A stretch of DNA of 34,362 bases from an uncultured Lachnospiraceae bacterium (GTDB lineage Bacteria; Bacillota; Clostridia; Lachnospirales; Lachnospiraceae), in NCBI GenBank assembly GCA_902762955.1, contig CACWQH010000035.1:1-34362 (forward strand), in the 5' to 3' direction. How positions within the stretch are numbered: the first letter of the stretch is position 1; each line of letters starts with the position of its first letter. The notes under the pieces are model-generated. The model was not told where the DNA came from and made no database searches. It worked only from the letters and a program-made list of their open reading frames with translations. Both the position numbers and the translations under genes were made by a program. This document shows, piece after piece, positions 25,101-32,162 of this stretch.

Positions 25101-26083
25101 GCAAGCTGATTCAGGATAAGTTCTCAGTGGATTTCATAACCGGTATACTTATAATCGATGACAGCGTACGCTCCTATGACATAATGCACTTAGTCGACAG
25201 GTCAATCATGACCGAAAAATCCATCGACGAAAAATCAGGTATAAGCTACGCTTATTATGATGATGAATACCACAAGAGAATTCTCAACGCCGCCCAGATA
25301 GAAAACAGCATGTACGATGCTCTGGAAAACGGTGAGTTCTGTGCCTATGCACAGCCAAAATACGATATAAGCACCAAGAAGCTTATCGGCAGCGAGCTCT
25401 TGGTAAGATGGCTGTCTCCTACCAGAGGATTCTTGGAGCCGGGAAGCTTTATACCTACCTTTGAGAAAAACGGATTTATATATAACATCGACTTCTTTAT
25501 GCTTGAAGAAGCCTGCAAATCCATAAGAAAATATCTTGATGAGGACGTGGAAGCACTTCCGTTTTCGGTAAATCTTTCAAGGGCAACCGTTTCCCATGCG
25601 GATTTACTCACCCGCATACAAAACACGGTTGATAAATACTTTATCCCTCATCACTACATAGAGTTTGAAATAACAGAAAGCATATTTGCCGAGCACTATG
25701 ATGAAATGATAACCGTCTTAAAACAGCTAAAGGATATGGACTTCCTTATTAACATGGATGACTTCGGTTCAGGCTACTCTTCTCTTACCTTACTTAAGGA
25801 TTTGCCTGTCGATATCATTAAGCTTGACCACGACTTTTTATCACGCTCTGCCGCAAATGACGAGCGTGCTGTAAAGATACTCCAGGGCATCATCGATATG
25901 GCACACGCCATGGATATAAAGATTGTAAGTGAAGGTATCGAAACCGATGAACAGCTCGATATGCTCCGCTCCATCAACTGCGAAATCGGTCAGGGCTTCC
26001 TGTTTGCAAAGCCTATGCCTATCGACGATTACGACAAGCTTATTTTAAACAACGGAGTTGTTGATGGTGACAGTTCTGACTGA
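22181..26083 (+). CDS. Multi-domain c-di-GMP enzyme: PAS x3, GGDEF, GAF-like, PAS, degenerate GGDEF, EAL
   Basis: 1300 residues, no TM segment, likely cytoplasmic. Order: PAS about 1-120, PAS 130-250, PAS 260-380, GGDEF 390-550 with intact GGDEF at 467-471 and no RxxD inhibitory site, a GAF-like region 560-730, a PAS 735-845 with a Cys4 cluster (C780, C783, C791, C794), a second GGDEF 865-1025 whose signature has become RVINDTF (941-947), and EAL 1040-1290. The EAL residues are kept: Glu1072 (SELLVRW), Asn1131, Glu1163, Asp1193-Asp1194 (MDDFGSG), Lys1214, Glu1251, Gln1271. It should both make and break c-di-GMP, with the dead GGDEF possibly a GTP sensor. GGTGG lies before the ATG at 22181; the longer ORF from 22085 includes the promoter. 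Confidence 0.92.
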   Translation: MAATAKPKENVVATFVLDTAAPYNILDFDQGLCVMTGYSPRELAGKINTLDKLLYVDDFTETITSINYQLSISNLITFQKRVVTKTGDILTVLCNGQAYSLNDGRDVLQCVFTDITHLETAASETAQAKTDLEIFANTVPSGLSKHLLDNNLSLIWANNYFYSICGYTKDSYKETFGRSMLTLIFSEDLATVIDALADLKEEGKSQIVNFRIKSAGDNIKWVNAVFANAGETSEGFPVVNIVLSDITNLKEAEMKAALEEQKYLIISDISEELPYEYDIATDTIKFADKFENIFEGHAVMENPSVNMIKTGLASADSKSAIEELFYLAKTGTEYHASEFKLNTKNGGYQWYFSSFSSIYNEKEEPVRAIGLLRNIHAQKVEQQRLIEKSETDQMTGLLNKVTTENKIKSSLRELDGNSYNVFMLIDIDDFKNINDTYGHLTGDEVIISIAESIKKYAGDYGCGGRLGGDEFCLFLTNVLDMTLALEKAAYICESIRNRYPGSADAPKVTLSIGIAATNEQLPMNVLMENADTALYQVKQRGKNGFFLYEDDMERAEYKNSRESSTGNSTINDIMSTLFTGSNTYTCIERALKLVGATYPIDKISIFEYGFNRNFVNCTHQWCAEGVKNDITKKQHTPATVFEEIDSMGNDGIAYSSDTSILKLNNSSMNPSLEGIKKLVQSEIMLTGKVIGYICFYSMDINVNWTADTLSSFKLLFKLFAEAICTKQNQKALDFLRDDTAQAFDIVQNPMIIIDRDTYEVVYSNDISKDYYPEISVGSKCYMCISQKNSPCEDCPMHKASDRIVTISRYNKIFDESLDASFIPINWSIGKNTYLMSMAAHKQTKAEKLKLELEQNINIEKKIAEASYKDMVTGYGNFEKFKLDAQKILDENKNENYVLAYLNIKSFKYINEAYGYSVGDTTLKTVADIFKKYIGENEAFARVINDTFILLMRYPDNASFMRSFENIKNEVHDACKLIQDKFSVDFITGILIIDDSVRSYDIMHLVDRSIMTEKSIDEKSGISYAYYDDEYHKRILNAAQIENSMYDALENGEFCAYAQPKYDISTKKLIGSELLVRWLSPTRGFLEPGSFIPTFEKNGFIYNIDFFMLEEACKSIRKYLDEDVEALPFSVNLSRATVSHADLLTRIQNTVDKYFIPHHYIEFEITESIFAEHYDEMITVLKQLKDMDFLINMDDFGSGYSSLTLLKDLPVDIIKLDHDFLSRSAANDERAVKILQGIIDMAHAMDIKIVSEGIETDEQLDMLRSINCEIGQGFLFAKPMPIDDYDKLILNNGVVDGDSSD

Positions 26084-26185
26084 TACGCAAAAATGTTGTT
26101 ATTGGGTAAAACGTTGAAATATACCAATAAAATATGCAACAGATGAAATAAACAGATGAAACAGATGAAATATTTGATTTTTTAC

Positions 26186-26214
26186 TTGACATACTTGTTA
26201 TTTTTTGCTATTTT
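26186..26214 (+). promoter_or_regulatory. Possible upstream promoter of rpsT
   Basis: TTGACA (26186-26191), a 17-base spacer and TATTTT (26209-26214). It sits in the 280-base non-coding gap before rpsT. Just upstream, ACAGATGAAA occurs three times between about 26138 and 26170. Confidence 0.5.
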
Positions 26215-26303
26215 ATTTGTTGCGTGTTGTTTAACGTAGTATTTTTGTAAGATATTTTCGATTGGTCCGATGTATCTGGTGGTGTGGGTACATTGTTCGT
26301 GTC

Positions 26304-26332
26304 TTGACCTAATTGAAATTATTATACATACT
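26304..26332 (+). promoter_or_regulatory. Possible proximal promoter of rpsT
   Basis: TTGACC (26304-26309), a 17-base spacer and CATACT (26327-26332). It would start transcription about 25 bases before the TTG start codon. Two promoters before rpsT would resemble the arrangement in E. coli. Confidence 0.45.
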
Positions 26333-26363
26333 GTAAATTAATTTTAAAATGGAGGTGTCTGAT

Positions 26364-26624
26364 TTGGCTAATATCAAATCTGCAAAGAAGAGAATTAAGG
26401 TAATCGAGACCAAGACTATGAGAAATAAAGCTATCAGGTCTAAGGTTAAGACAATGATTAAGAAGGTTGATGCAGCTATCGAAGCAAAGGATAAGGCAGC
26501 AGCTGAGGCAGCACTTAAGGTTGCAATCTCAGAAATCAACAAAGCAGCTTCTAAGGGAATATACCACAAGAACAATGCAGCTAGAAAAGTATCCCGTTTA
26601 ACTCTTGCAGTTAACCGTCTTTAA
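26364..26624 (+). CDS. rpsT: 30S ribosomal protein S20
   Basis: Primary 16S rRNA-binding protein of the small subunit. 86 residues, normal length. It reads (M)ANIKSAKKRIKVIETKTMRN and ends SRLTLAVNRL, highly basic and helical as in the family. The start is TTG at 26364: GGAGGTG lies 6 bases upstream and ANIKSAKKR is the standard S20 beginning. The ATG at 26349 overlaps that ribosome binding site. S20 in other bacteria also uses weak start codons, and this is tied to its autoregulation there. It faces holA, its usual partner. Confidence 0.96.
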   Translation: MANIKSAKKRIKVIETKTMRNKAIRSKVKTMIKKVDAAIEAKDKAAAEAALKVAISEINKAASKGIYHKNNAARKVSRLTLAVNRL

Positions 26625-26628
26625 TAAA

Positions 26629-26660
26629 AAAACAGCGAGCCGATGGTTCGCTGTTTTTTA
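26629..26660 (+). terminator. Rho-independent terminator of rpsT
   Basis: AACAGCGAGCC (26631-26641) pairs with GGTTCGCTGTT (26645-26655) around GAT, one G-T pair, followed by a run of T. It begins right after the rpsT stop. Confidence 0.93.
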
Positions 26661-26749
26661 TATGCACACGCCCGTGTAATGAAAATTGTCACTTCGTGAC
26701 ACGCGGGCGGCGCGGCGAGTAGGGTGCGATTTCATCTTCCCTACTCGAT
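26661..26749. repeat. 89-bp interspersed repeat, copy 2 (inverted relative to copy 1)
   Basis: The reverse complement of this segment matches 12322-12410 with about 4 mismatches. It abuts the rpsT terminator exactly and ends with the GAGTAGGG/CCCTACTC stem. No coding content. Confidence 0.92.
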
Positions 26750-26768
26750 TTATCAATGGGGATTGGAA

Positions 26769-26830
26769 TCTAAATTCAGATACACGCATAGCCCGCTTGC
26801 GCTCACGCTATGCTTAGCACTCGAATTAGA
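26769..26830. repeat. Hairpin of the loop-conserved family, member C
   Basis: TCTAA...TACACGCATAGC (26769-26792) pairs imperfectly with GCTATGCTTAGCAC...TTAGA (26807-26830) around a 14-base loop CCGCTTGCGCTCAC. The core matches member B (17090-17176), with the loop of the same length. It follows the holA stop on the minus strand but lacks a T run there, so it is not a standard terminator. Confidence 0.75.
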
Positions 26831-26854
26831 AAGCTCATACTTGCTAACTTATAT

Positions 26855-27871
26855 TCACTTAAGAAGATTAAGAATCATCATCTCTGCTGCTAATTCTTTT
26901 TTCATCCTGCCGGTCTTTACCATCCGGTCTGCATCCATACAAAAATTAACCTTTTCGACAAGCTGTTTTGTAGTATAGTTATCACAAATTGCCATATATT
27001 TTTTCGCCTGCCACTCCTGAACCTTTGCATACGAAGCAACTCTTTTTAAATCCTTTCCGGTTTCCAAAACCTCAGAGGTTTTAAGAAGTTTTCCATACTG
27101 ACGGAGAGTAAGAGAAATTATACTCATTGCATCCGTCTTCAGATATAAAAGGTCATCATAAAGCTTAAATACCCTCTTATTATTTTTCCTGGAGATTTCA
27201 TCAATCATTTCAAAGATTTTATCTTCAACCAAATCAGCACTCAATGCATTTACATCTGCAATAGTTATCTTTTTGCTTTCAGCACCATAGGACTTAAGCT
27301 TCTCAACCTCTGTAAAGATACGGTTCATATTGTTGCCCGTACAGTCTATAAGTCTGTAGATTGCCACATCCTCTATAGCGATATCATCATCTGCAAAAAG
27401 CTTCCTTACCCATTTGACCAATGAAGCAGAATCAGGCGTACTAAATCCGGCTATTGTTCCATTTTGGGAAAACAAATTGTATAGCTTTAGCTTCCCGTCA
27501 GTATTACTTTCAATAAATATGATTACGGTAGTTTCAGGGATATCGCTCATGGCATCCACAAAAGCATCATCCATTTTCCTGGCGAAAAAGCCGCTTTCCT
27601 CCACGACAATTACTCTTCTATCAGCAAAAAAAGGCATAGTCTGTGCTATGGATATAATTTCATTTTCCGATATACTCTCATCACGAAAAACCGAGTAATT
27701 CATAGTATCGGTCTTATCAATAAGAGCCCCAACAAGATTGTCTCTATACTGAAGCATCAGATATTTCTCATCGCCTGTAAAAAGATACAGGTTACTAAAG
27801 CTCCCACTTTTTATATGCGAGTTAATTATCTGCATTCCATTATTAACTATTTTTTCCTTTTTTGCTGCCAT
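26855..27871 (-). CDS. holA: DNA polymerase III, delta subunit
   Basis: Clamp-loader subunit that opens the beta sliding clamp at the replication fork. 338 residues, normal length. N-terminal AAA+-like region with NLYLFTGDEKYLMLQYRDNL and MPFFADRRVIVVEESGFF; the middle has GNNMNRIFTEVEKLKSY; the C-terminal collar domain ends MVKTGRMKKELAAEMMILNLL. No Walker lysine is expected in delta. AAAGGAG lies 5 bases before the ATG. It converges on rpsT, as in many Firmicutes. Confidence 0.94.
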   Translation of the reverse strand: MAAKKEKIVNNGMQIINSHIKSGSFSNLYLFTGDEKYLMLQYRDNLVGALIDKTDTMNYSVFRDESISENEIISIAQTMPFFADRRVIVVEESGFFARKMDDAFVDAMSDIPETTVIIFIESNTDGKLKLYNLFSQNGTIAGFSTPDSASLVKWVRKLFADDDIAIEDVAIYRLIDCTGNNMNRIFTEVEKLKSYGAESKKITIADVNALSADLVEDKIFEMIDEISRKNNKRVFKLYDDLLYLKTDAMSIISLTLRQYGKLLKTSEVLETGKDLKRVASYAKVQEWQAKKYMAICDNYTTKQLVEKVNFCMDADRMVKTGRMKKELAAEMMILNLLK

Positions 27872-27918
27872 AGCTGCTCCTTTTTGTCACGGGTATGTCA
27901 TGTGGCGTAAACTTCACA

Positions 27919-28659
27919 CTATGCAGGTGTATATGCACCCAATATTATGTCCTTATACTTTTTTCTTTTATCTTGTGGTATTTCTAAAACTTCCATAGAA
28001 CGATCAATGTCGAGATTCATATTTTTTGAAAGCTTTATTATAGCTTCAATAGTTTTTTCTTCATAACCCGAATTATGACCTTGCTTATGACCTTCTTCCA
28101 AGCCTTCTTTAAGACCTTCTTTAAGACCTTCTTTATGACCATCCACATATCCATCCTCATACCCTTCGGATAAAAGCGTTTTCTTATGAAGTTCTTCATC
28201 ATATTCAAATATACTCATACTTATGACCTCACTTTTGTTTGCTAATAAGAAGTCCTTTAGTATATCATGTTCTATGCAGTAATCAACAGTAATTATAACA
28301 GCCTCTTTAAGAGGGTGAGATTTCATGTTTTCCCTCAAAATATCTACGTACTGCATATATTGAAATAAACTTGGACATTTACTTTTTATATCTTCATTAT
28401 AGCCCTTGTTTATGTTCAATTGCAATACTTTTAACTCAAGATTTACCTCTTTTTCCTTATGCTCATACGCCGATGACAGATACAAGGTTTCGGTTTCCGG
28501 CTGTTCGTCGGTTCCATTATAAAACACGATAAATCTGGGGTTCGGAAGAGTTATAAGCTTTCTACCGTATAAATCCTTTTTTACAATCAGCTTTTCCAAC
28601 TGTTTTGTTATGTACATAAGATTTCTAAGCGGCATGTTGGGATTAATAGTCGATTGATG
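27919..28659 (-). pseudogene. C-terminal part of a PD-(D/E)XK (Rpn/PDDEXK_2) gene split by the RIT element
   Basis: Reading from the element boundary, codons give HQSTINPNMPLRNLMYITKQ, then YGRKLITLPNPRFIVFYNGT and the long tail. This is the middle and end of Rpn-type PD-(D/E)XK nuclease/transposase proteins, in which YEHQSTxNPNMPLR is a continuous hallmark. The matching N-terminal part, ending NLQIYEHQ, lies at 32163-32441. The tail has the family's Gly-Glu repeats (EGLKEGLKEGLEEGHKQG), coded by 12-bp direct repeats at about 28090-28140. An ATG at 28635 (MPLRNL) could start a 238-residue fragment, but no ribosome binding site is seen. Probably inactive unless the element excises. Confidence 0.88.
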
Positions 28660-28686
28660 TTATGTGCAGGAGCCACTTATGTTAAG
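28658..28686 (+). repeat. Left 29-bp inverted repeat of the RIT element
   Basis: TGTTATGTGCAGGAGCCACT plus nine more bases; exact reverse complement of 32073-32101. The first two bases overlap the TGATG at the junction. Confidence 0.93.
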
Positions 28687-28732
28687 TTTAGCATGTGTTT
28701 TATGAATTTACTAGTGGCTCCTGCATATTTCT

Positions 28733-29758
28733 TTACATAATTACCCTTGTATGCATCTCCAGCCAATCCATTAAATCCATATCTGATGCCCATGCCGGTA
28801 TAGATGAATCGGTTTCTATATGAATTCTCGCTTTTTCCAAGGCATCCCTTTTGGCTGACATATCGGCTCTTGCATATATCTGTGTTGTAGTGACATCCGC
28901 ATGACCAAGAATATCCTTTATATAAATGATATTTACACCAGCTTGAAGAAGATGCATTGCCTTGCTGTGCCGAAGTAAATGAGGAGTGACCTTTTCAGGA
29001 AGATCCGTGCATTTGGAACGGGCAGCGTCAACATATTTTTTTAATATGTATGATATTCCCGCTCTTGTGAACTTCTCGCCGTTATGTGAACAGAAAAGAA
29101 AAGCCGTCCCTGATGTTTCATATAGTTTTTCCCGTTCCTTCAAGTACTGCTTCAAACAGGTAACCGTATCATCCATTAAAGGTACTGATCGTTGTTTTTC
29201 CCCCTTCCCATAAAGTGTAATACGAGCCGGTGAATCTACCCGAATATCCCGCAGTCTTATGTTTATCAGTTCGCTAACCCTTGCACCTGTATCATAAAGA
29301 AGACAGATAATCATCCGATCCCTGCGTCCTTTTGATGTGGATATGTCAGGCATTTCAAGAATATGTTTCATGTCTTCAAACAGTATGAATTTGATTTCTC
29401 GCTGAGGTGTCTTTTTGGGAGGGATGGAAAGAATCTTTTGAAACTCACATAGATACTCAGGTGAATATATTTGCACATAACGTAAGAAAGAGTGTAGTGC
29501 TGCCATGCGCTGATTTCTGGTCGATACCGAACATCCCCTTTCATTTTCAATCCAGTTAAGGAATTTGGTAACATGATCCACAGTAATATCTGACAGATGT
29601 ATTTTTTCAGGAGGAATGCTTTCATATCGGCTAAAATACTCCAAAAAGAGACGAAATGTATCACGGTATGAGAATATCGTGTTTTTGCTAACACCTTTCA
29701 CTTCAGGAAGATGATGGACTAAAAAATCAGACAAATGTATCGCAAAGTCAGTCTGCAT
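28733..29758 (-). CDS. ritC: Tyrosine recombinase, third of the RIT trio
   Basis: 341 residues. A SAM-like N-terminal DNA-binding domain (about 1-110) is followed by the phage-integrase catalytic domain with all expected residues: Arg160 (YDTGARVSEL), Lys185 (YGKGEKQR), His260 and Arg263 (HLLRHSKAMHLL), His286 (DILGHADVTTT) and nucleophile Tyr295. GGGAGG lies 6 bases before the ATG at 29758 and within the end of the previous gene, with an 11-base overlap, so translation is coupled. A GTG 9 bases upstream is in frame but less likely. In RIT elements all three recombinases are thought to act together. Its stop codon touches the inner 15-bp inverted repeat. Confidence 0.9.
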   Translation of the reverse strand: MQTDFAIHLSDFLVHHLPEVKGVSKNTIFSYRDTFRLFLEYFSRYESIPPEKIHLSDITVDHVTKFLNWIENERGCSVSTRNQRMAALHSFLRYVQIYSPEYLCEFQKILSIPPKKTPQREIKFILFEDMKHILEMPDISTSKGRRDRMIICLLYDTGARVSELINIRLRDIRVDSPARITLYGKGEKQRSVPLMDDTVTCLKQYLKEREKLYETSGTAFLFCSHNGEKFTRAGISYILKKYVDAARSKCTDLPEKVTPHLLRHSKAMHLLQAGVNIIYIKDILGHADVTTTQIYARADMSAKRDALEKARIHIETDSSIPAWASDMDLMDWLEMHTRVIM

Positions 29759-30746
29759 CCGAAACACCTCCCTCTATAAGAGTGCCATGCTTTTCTTTGA
29801 GAGCTGAAATAACATGTGGGTACAATTCAGTAGTAAGCCTTAAATAAGTCTGTGTTCCACGCAGATCCTTATGTCCCAGATATGCTGACAACACTGGAAG
29901 CATTGTGGATACATCTCCACCCTCAAGAATATATCTTCTGAGGCAGTGTACTGCAAAAGTATGGCGAAAGTCATGAACACGAGGACCGTACCCTTTTCCG
30001 TGATGATCAATACCGGCATTTTTCAAAAGTTTCATGAACCAATAATGAACCTCATTAGAACAATATGGTCGGTTTTCCGTCTTTGCAATGAAGAAAAAGT
30101 TCATAGGGCTTGCTGCATGCCTTTCCTTCAAATAGCGATTCAAATGCTTTGCAAGTGAAGCTGAAAAGGGCACATACCTTGCCTTGTTGAACTTCGCATT
30201 TTTGATATATATGGTCATGTTATTTATATCAATATCACTTATTTTTAAATTCAACAGTTCAGACACACGCATCCCACAACCATAGAGTATCCTGAATGTT
30301 ATAGGAACAGACAGATGCAAATAAGGTGCTGTCTGTGTGGAAGGGTAATTATCTGCCGCTGCAAATATACTTGCAATTTCATCATCGGAGAATATATAAG
30401 GCACATAATCAGATTGTGTGTGCCGTAGTTCAACTCGAGGCTCATCAGCCTGAATTCCCGTACTGCGCAAGTATCGGATTACCTTCTTAGTACTGTTTAA
30501 GCGTTTGCTTTGTGTAATAACTTTCTCATGTGGTTTACGAGACATCCAATCATCCCAAAACTCACTCGTCAAAGGTATGCGTTCATCGGTTTGCTCATTA
30601 ATGTATTTATCCAGTCTGTGCAGAAACCCTTCTTCAGACAATCCCCCATTTTCGGAAAGTTCTATTTTCCTTATATGAAGAAACTCTTCCAACTCTTTTG
30701 CATAGCAGCTTATAAATTTTTTAGAATCTGATATGGAGATGATCAT
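29748..30746 (-). CDS. ritB: Tyrosine recombinase, second of the RIT trio
   Basis: 332 residues. Catalytic set complete: Arg160 (YGCGMRVSELLNL), a lysine near 185-188 in the KNAKFNKARY beta hairpin, His258 and Arg261 (HDFRHTFAVH), His292 (YLGHKDLRGTQ) and Tyr301. The ATG at 30746 shares one base with the stop of the first recombinase (TAATG), and GGAGGTGG lies just upstream. An in-frame ATG at 30773 lies within the previous gene. It ends 11 bases inside the third recombinase gene. Confidence 0.9.
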   Translation of the reverse strand: MIISISDSKKFISCYAKELEEFLHIRKIELSENGGLSEEGFLHRLDKYINEQTDERIPLTSEFWDDWMSRKPHEKVITQSKRLNSTKKVIRYLRSTGIQADEPRVELRHTQSDYVPYIFSDDEIASIFAAADNYPSTQTAPYLHLSVPITFRILYGCGMRVSELLNLKISDIDINNMTIYIKNAKFNKARYVPFSASLAKHLNRYLKERHAASPMNFFFIAKTENRPYCSNEVHYWFMKLLKNAGIDHHGKGYGPRVHDFRHTFAVHCLRRYILEGGDVSTMLPVLSAYLGHKDLRGTQTYLRLTTELYPHVISALKEKHGTLIEGGVSDAD

Positions 30747-31960
30747 TATTCCACCTCCGTTTCCAGTGAACATTTACGAAGTTGATCAATACTAATTTGT
30801 AGATAATCAACAGTTGAGTTAATGTTTATATGTCCAAGAACTTCTGATATCGTCTCTGTGGATGTTCCGCTTTCAAGCATCCTTGTGGCGAGCGAATGAC
30901 GCAGCGAATGCAATCCATGCATTTGATCCTTATTGTAACTAATGCCCGCACGCTCCACATATTTCTGAAGGCAAACATTGAAGCTGTTCATCGGAATATA
31001 AGGTGCCTTTGCCTGCAAAAATATGTTAGGGTATTGTTTAATGTTTGGACGTCCATTTTTCAGATAGTCGATAATTGCCCATCCGGTTGCATCGTCAAGA
31101 ATAACTGTTCCTGCACCACCAGTCTTTTTTTGCACAAAATGTATCTCGCCGGCATGCCAATCTATGTCAGAGAATGTAAGATTTAGGACATCGCTGGTTC
31201 TAAGCCCATGATTAATCACAAGCATGAGTATGGCAAAATCCCTTTTCCCTGTAGGCGAGTTACGATTCACCGCCTCCAGCACCCTGCGACATTCGTCATC
31301 ACTCCAGATTTTGGGAAGATGTCTCCGGCTGACATAATGCACCTTTGGAAGAGCCTGTTTTGACAAGTCGCTATTAATTCCTGTATCCGCTAGAAAATCA
31401 ACAAAAACACGCAATGCATACATTGAAGCAGCCGCACTTTTTTTCGAATAACCCATCTGTACGGAAGAAAATGCCAATAAATCTTCCATTGTCATTTCGG
31501 CAAAATTTTTACACTTGCGTTGTATTAGGAAATCCGACAGACGCTCTAATACAAAACGGTCTCTTTCTGATGTGCCTTTTGACAGACCACCAGTGATCAA
31601 TCGATCACAAAAAACATTTATCACATCATTATATTCCTTTGGAGGCGTTTTATCTCTAAGTCGGTGATGAAGAATAACTCCATACAAGTGATAATCACGC
31701 ATCATGTTAAAGAATCGCATCACTTCACGAAGTCTTTTTTTTCCATTAGATGATTGGGTGTCATGTCTGGAGATATAGTCCTCTGTGTATACAGAGATAC
31801 ATTGCTCCATTAAATCTTCATTGATTTCATTTGGTGAAAGAGAATTTAGAAAATCGGAATAAATCCTTTTATATGAATTAATCGAAGCATCTGAATACCC
31901 CAATTCTTTCATAAGAATAAATAGTCCCTCCCCGATGTCTGTGATCTTTGTTAATTCCAT
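30746..31960 (-). CDS. ritA: Tyrosine recombinase, first of the RIT trio
   Basis: 404 residues, the longest of the three, with a longer N-terminal DNA-binding part (about 1-210). Catalytic set complete: Arg254 (NHGLRTSDVLNL), Lys278 or Lys279 (FVQKKTGG), His351 and Arg354 (HSLRHSLATRML), His377 (EVLGHININST) and Tyr386. GAGG lies 5 bases before the ATG. The 112 bases upstream to the right inverted repeat hold TATACT near 32010 that may be a -10 box overlapping the inner 15-bp repeat, which could let the recombinases control their own transcription. Confidence 0.9.
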   Translation of the reverse strand: MELTKITDIGEGLFILMKELGYSDASINSYKRIYSDFLNSLSPNEINEDLMEQCISVYTEDYISRHDTQSSNGKKRLREVMRFFNMMRDYHLYGVILHHRLRDKTPPKEYNDVINVFCDRLITGGLSKGTSERDRFVLERLSDFLIQRKCKNFAEMTMEDLLAFSSVQMGYSKKSAAASMYALRVFVDFLADTGINSDLSKQALPKVHYVSRRHLPKIWSDDECRRVLEAVNRNSPTGKRDFAILMLVINHGLRTSDVLNLTFSDIDWHAGEIHFVQKKTGGAGTVILDDATGWAIIDYLKNGRPNIKQYPNIFLQAKAPYIPMNSFNVCLQKYVERAGISYNKDQMHGLHSLRHSLATRMLESGTSTETISEVLGHININSTVDYLQISIDQLRKCSLETEVE

Positions 31961-32072
31961 AAGTACCTCACTTTCTATAAACTAATTGATAATAGTTACA
32001 GAAATGAGTATAATGGAATTATGTAAAGAAAAATAGGAGAAAACTCAATATATACAGGCATTTTAGATGTGT

Positions 32073-32101
32073 CTTAACATAAGTGGCTCCTGCACATAAC
32101 A
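32073..32101 (-). repeat. Right 29-bp inverted repeat of the RIT element
   Basis: Exact reverse complement of 28658-28686. It does not form the outermost edge: two palindromic 31-bp units follow before host sequence resumes. Confidence 0.93.
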
Positions 32102-32162
32102 GCAGTTATGTAAAGTTTTACATAACTGATGAGCAGTTATGTAAAGTTTTACATAACTGATG
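32101..32162. repeat. Two identical 31-bp palindromic units at the right RIT end
   Basis: 32101-32131 and 32132-32162 are identical. Each contains CAGTTATGTAAA and TTTACATAACTG in inverted orientation around one base, and ends TGATG. The TTATGTAAA half-site also occurs in the inner 15-bp repeat, so these look like recombinase binding sites. The last TGATG joins the host gene in frame. Confidence 0.92.

Larger units (their letters stand above)
28660..32162 (-). mobile_element. RIT (recombinase-in-trio) transposon
   Basis: About 3.5 kb. Three overlapping tyrosine recombinase genes on the minus strand are enclosed by a perfect 29-bp inverted repeat (28658-28686 and 32073-32101; the right copy reads CTTAACATAAGTGGCTCC...). 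Inner, a perfect 15-bp inverted pair AATTATGTAAAGAAA (28728-28742 and 32017-32031) looks like a second recombinase site. At the left end GCAGGAGCCACT (28666-28677) is also inverted at 28713-28724. At the right end, beyond the 29-bp repeat, two 31-bp palindromic units reach 32162. TGATG occurs at both junctions (28655-28659, 32158-32162). Removing the element with one TGATG restores the open frame of the split gene. This matches the RIT family in gene number, overlap and repeat ends. Confidence 0.9.

Noticed and set aside
28635-28654. 27919-28635 as an intact independent gene starting at MPLRNL
   Set aside because: Codons upstream of that ATG continue the family's conserved STINPN into the RIT junction, and no ribosome binding site precedes it. 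It is the downstream half of a split gene.
32101-32162. A two-unit CRISPR or a pair of terminators
   Set aside because: The two 31-bp units are contiguous and identical, have no T run, and lie at the element boundary with TGATG at each end. They are better explained as transposon end sites.
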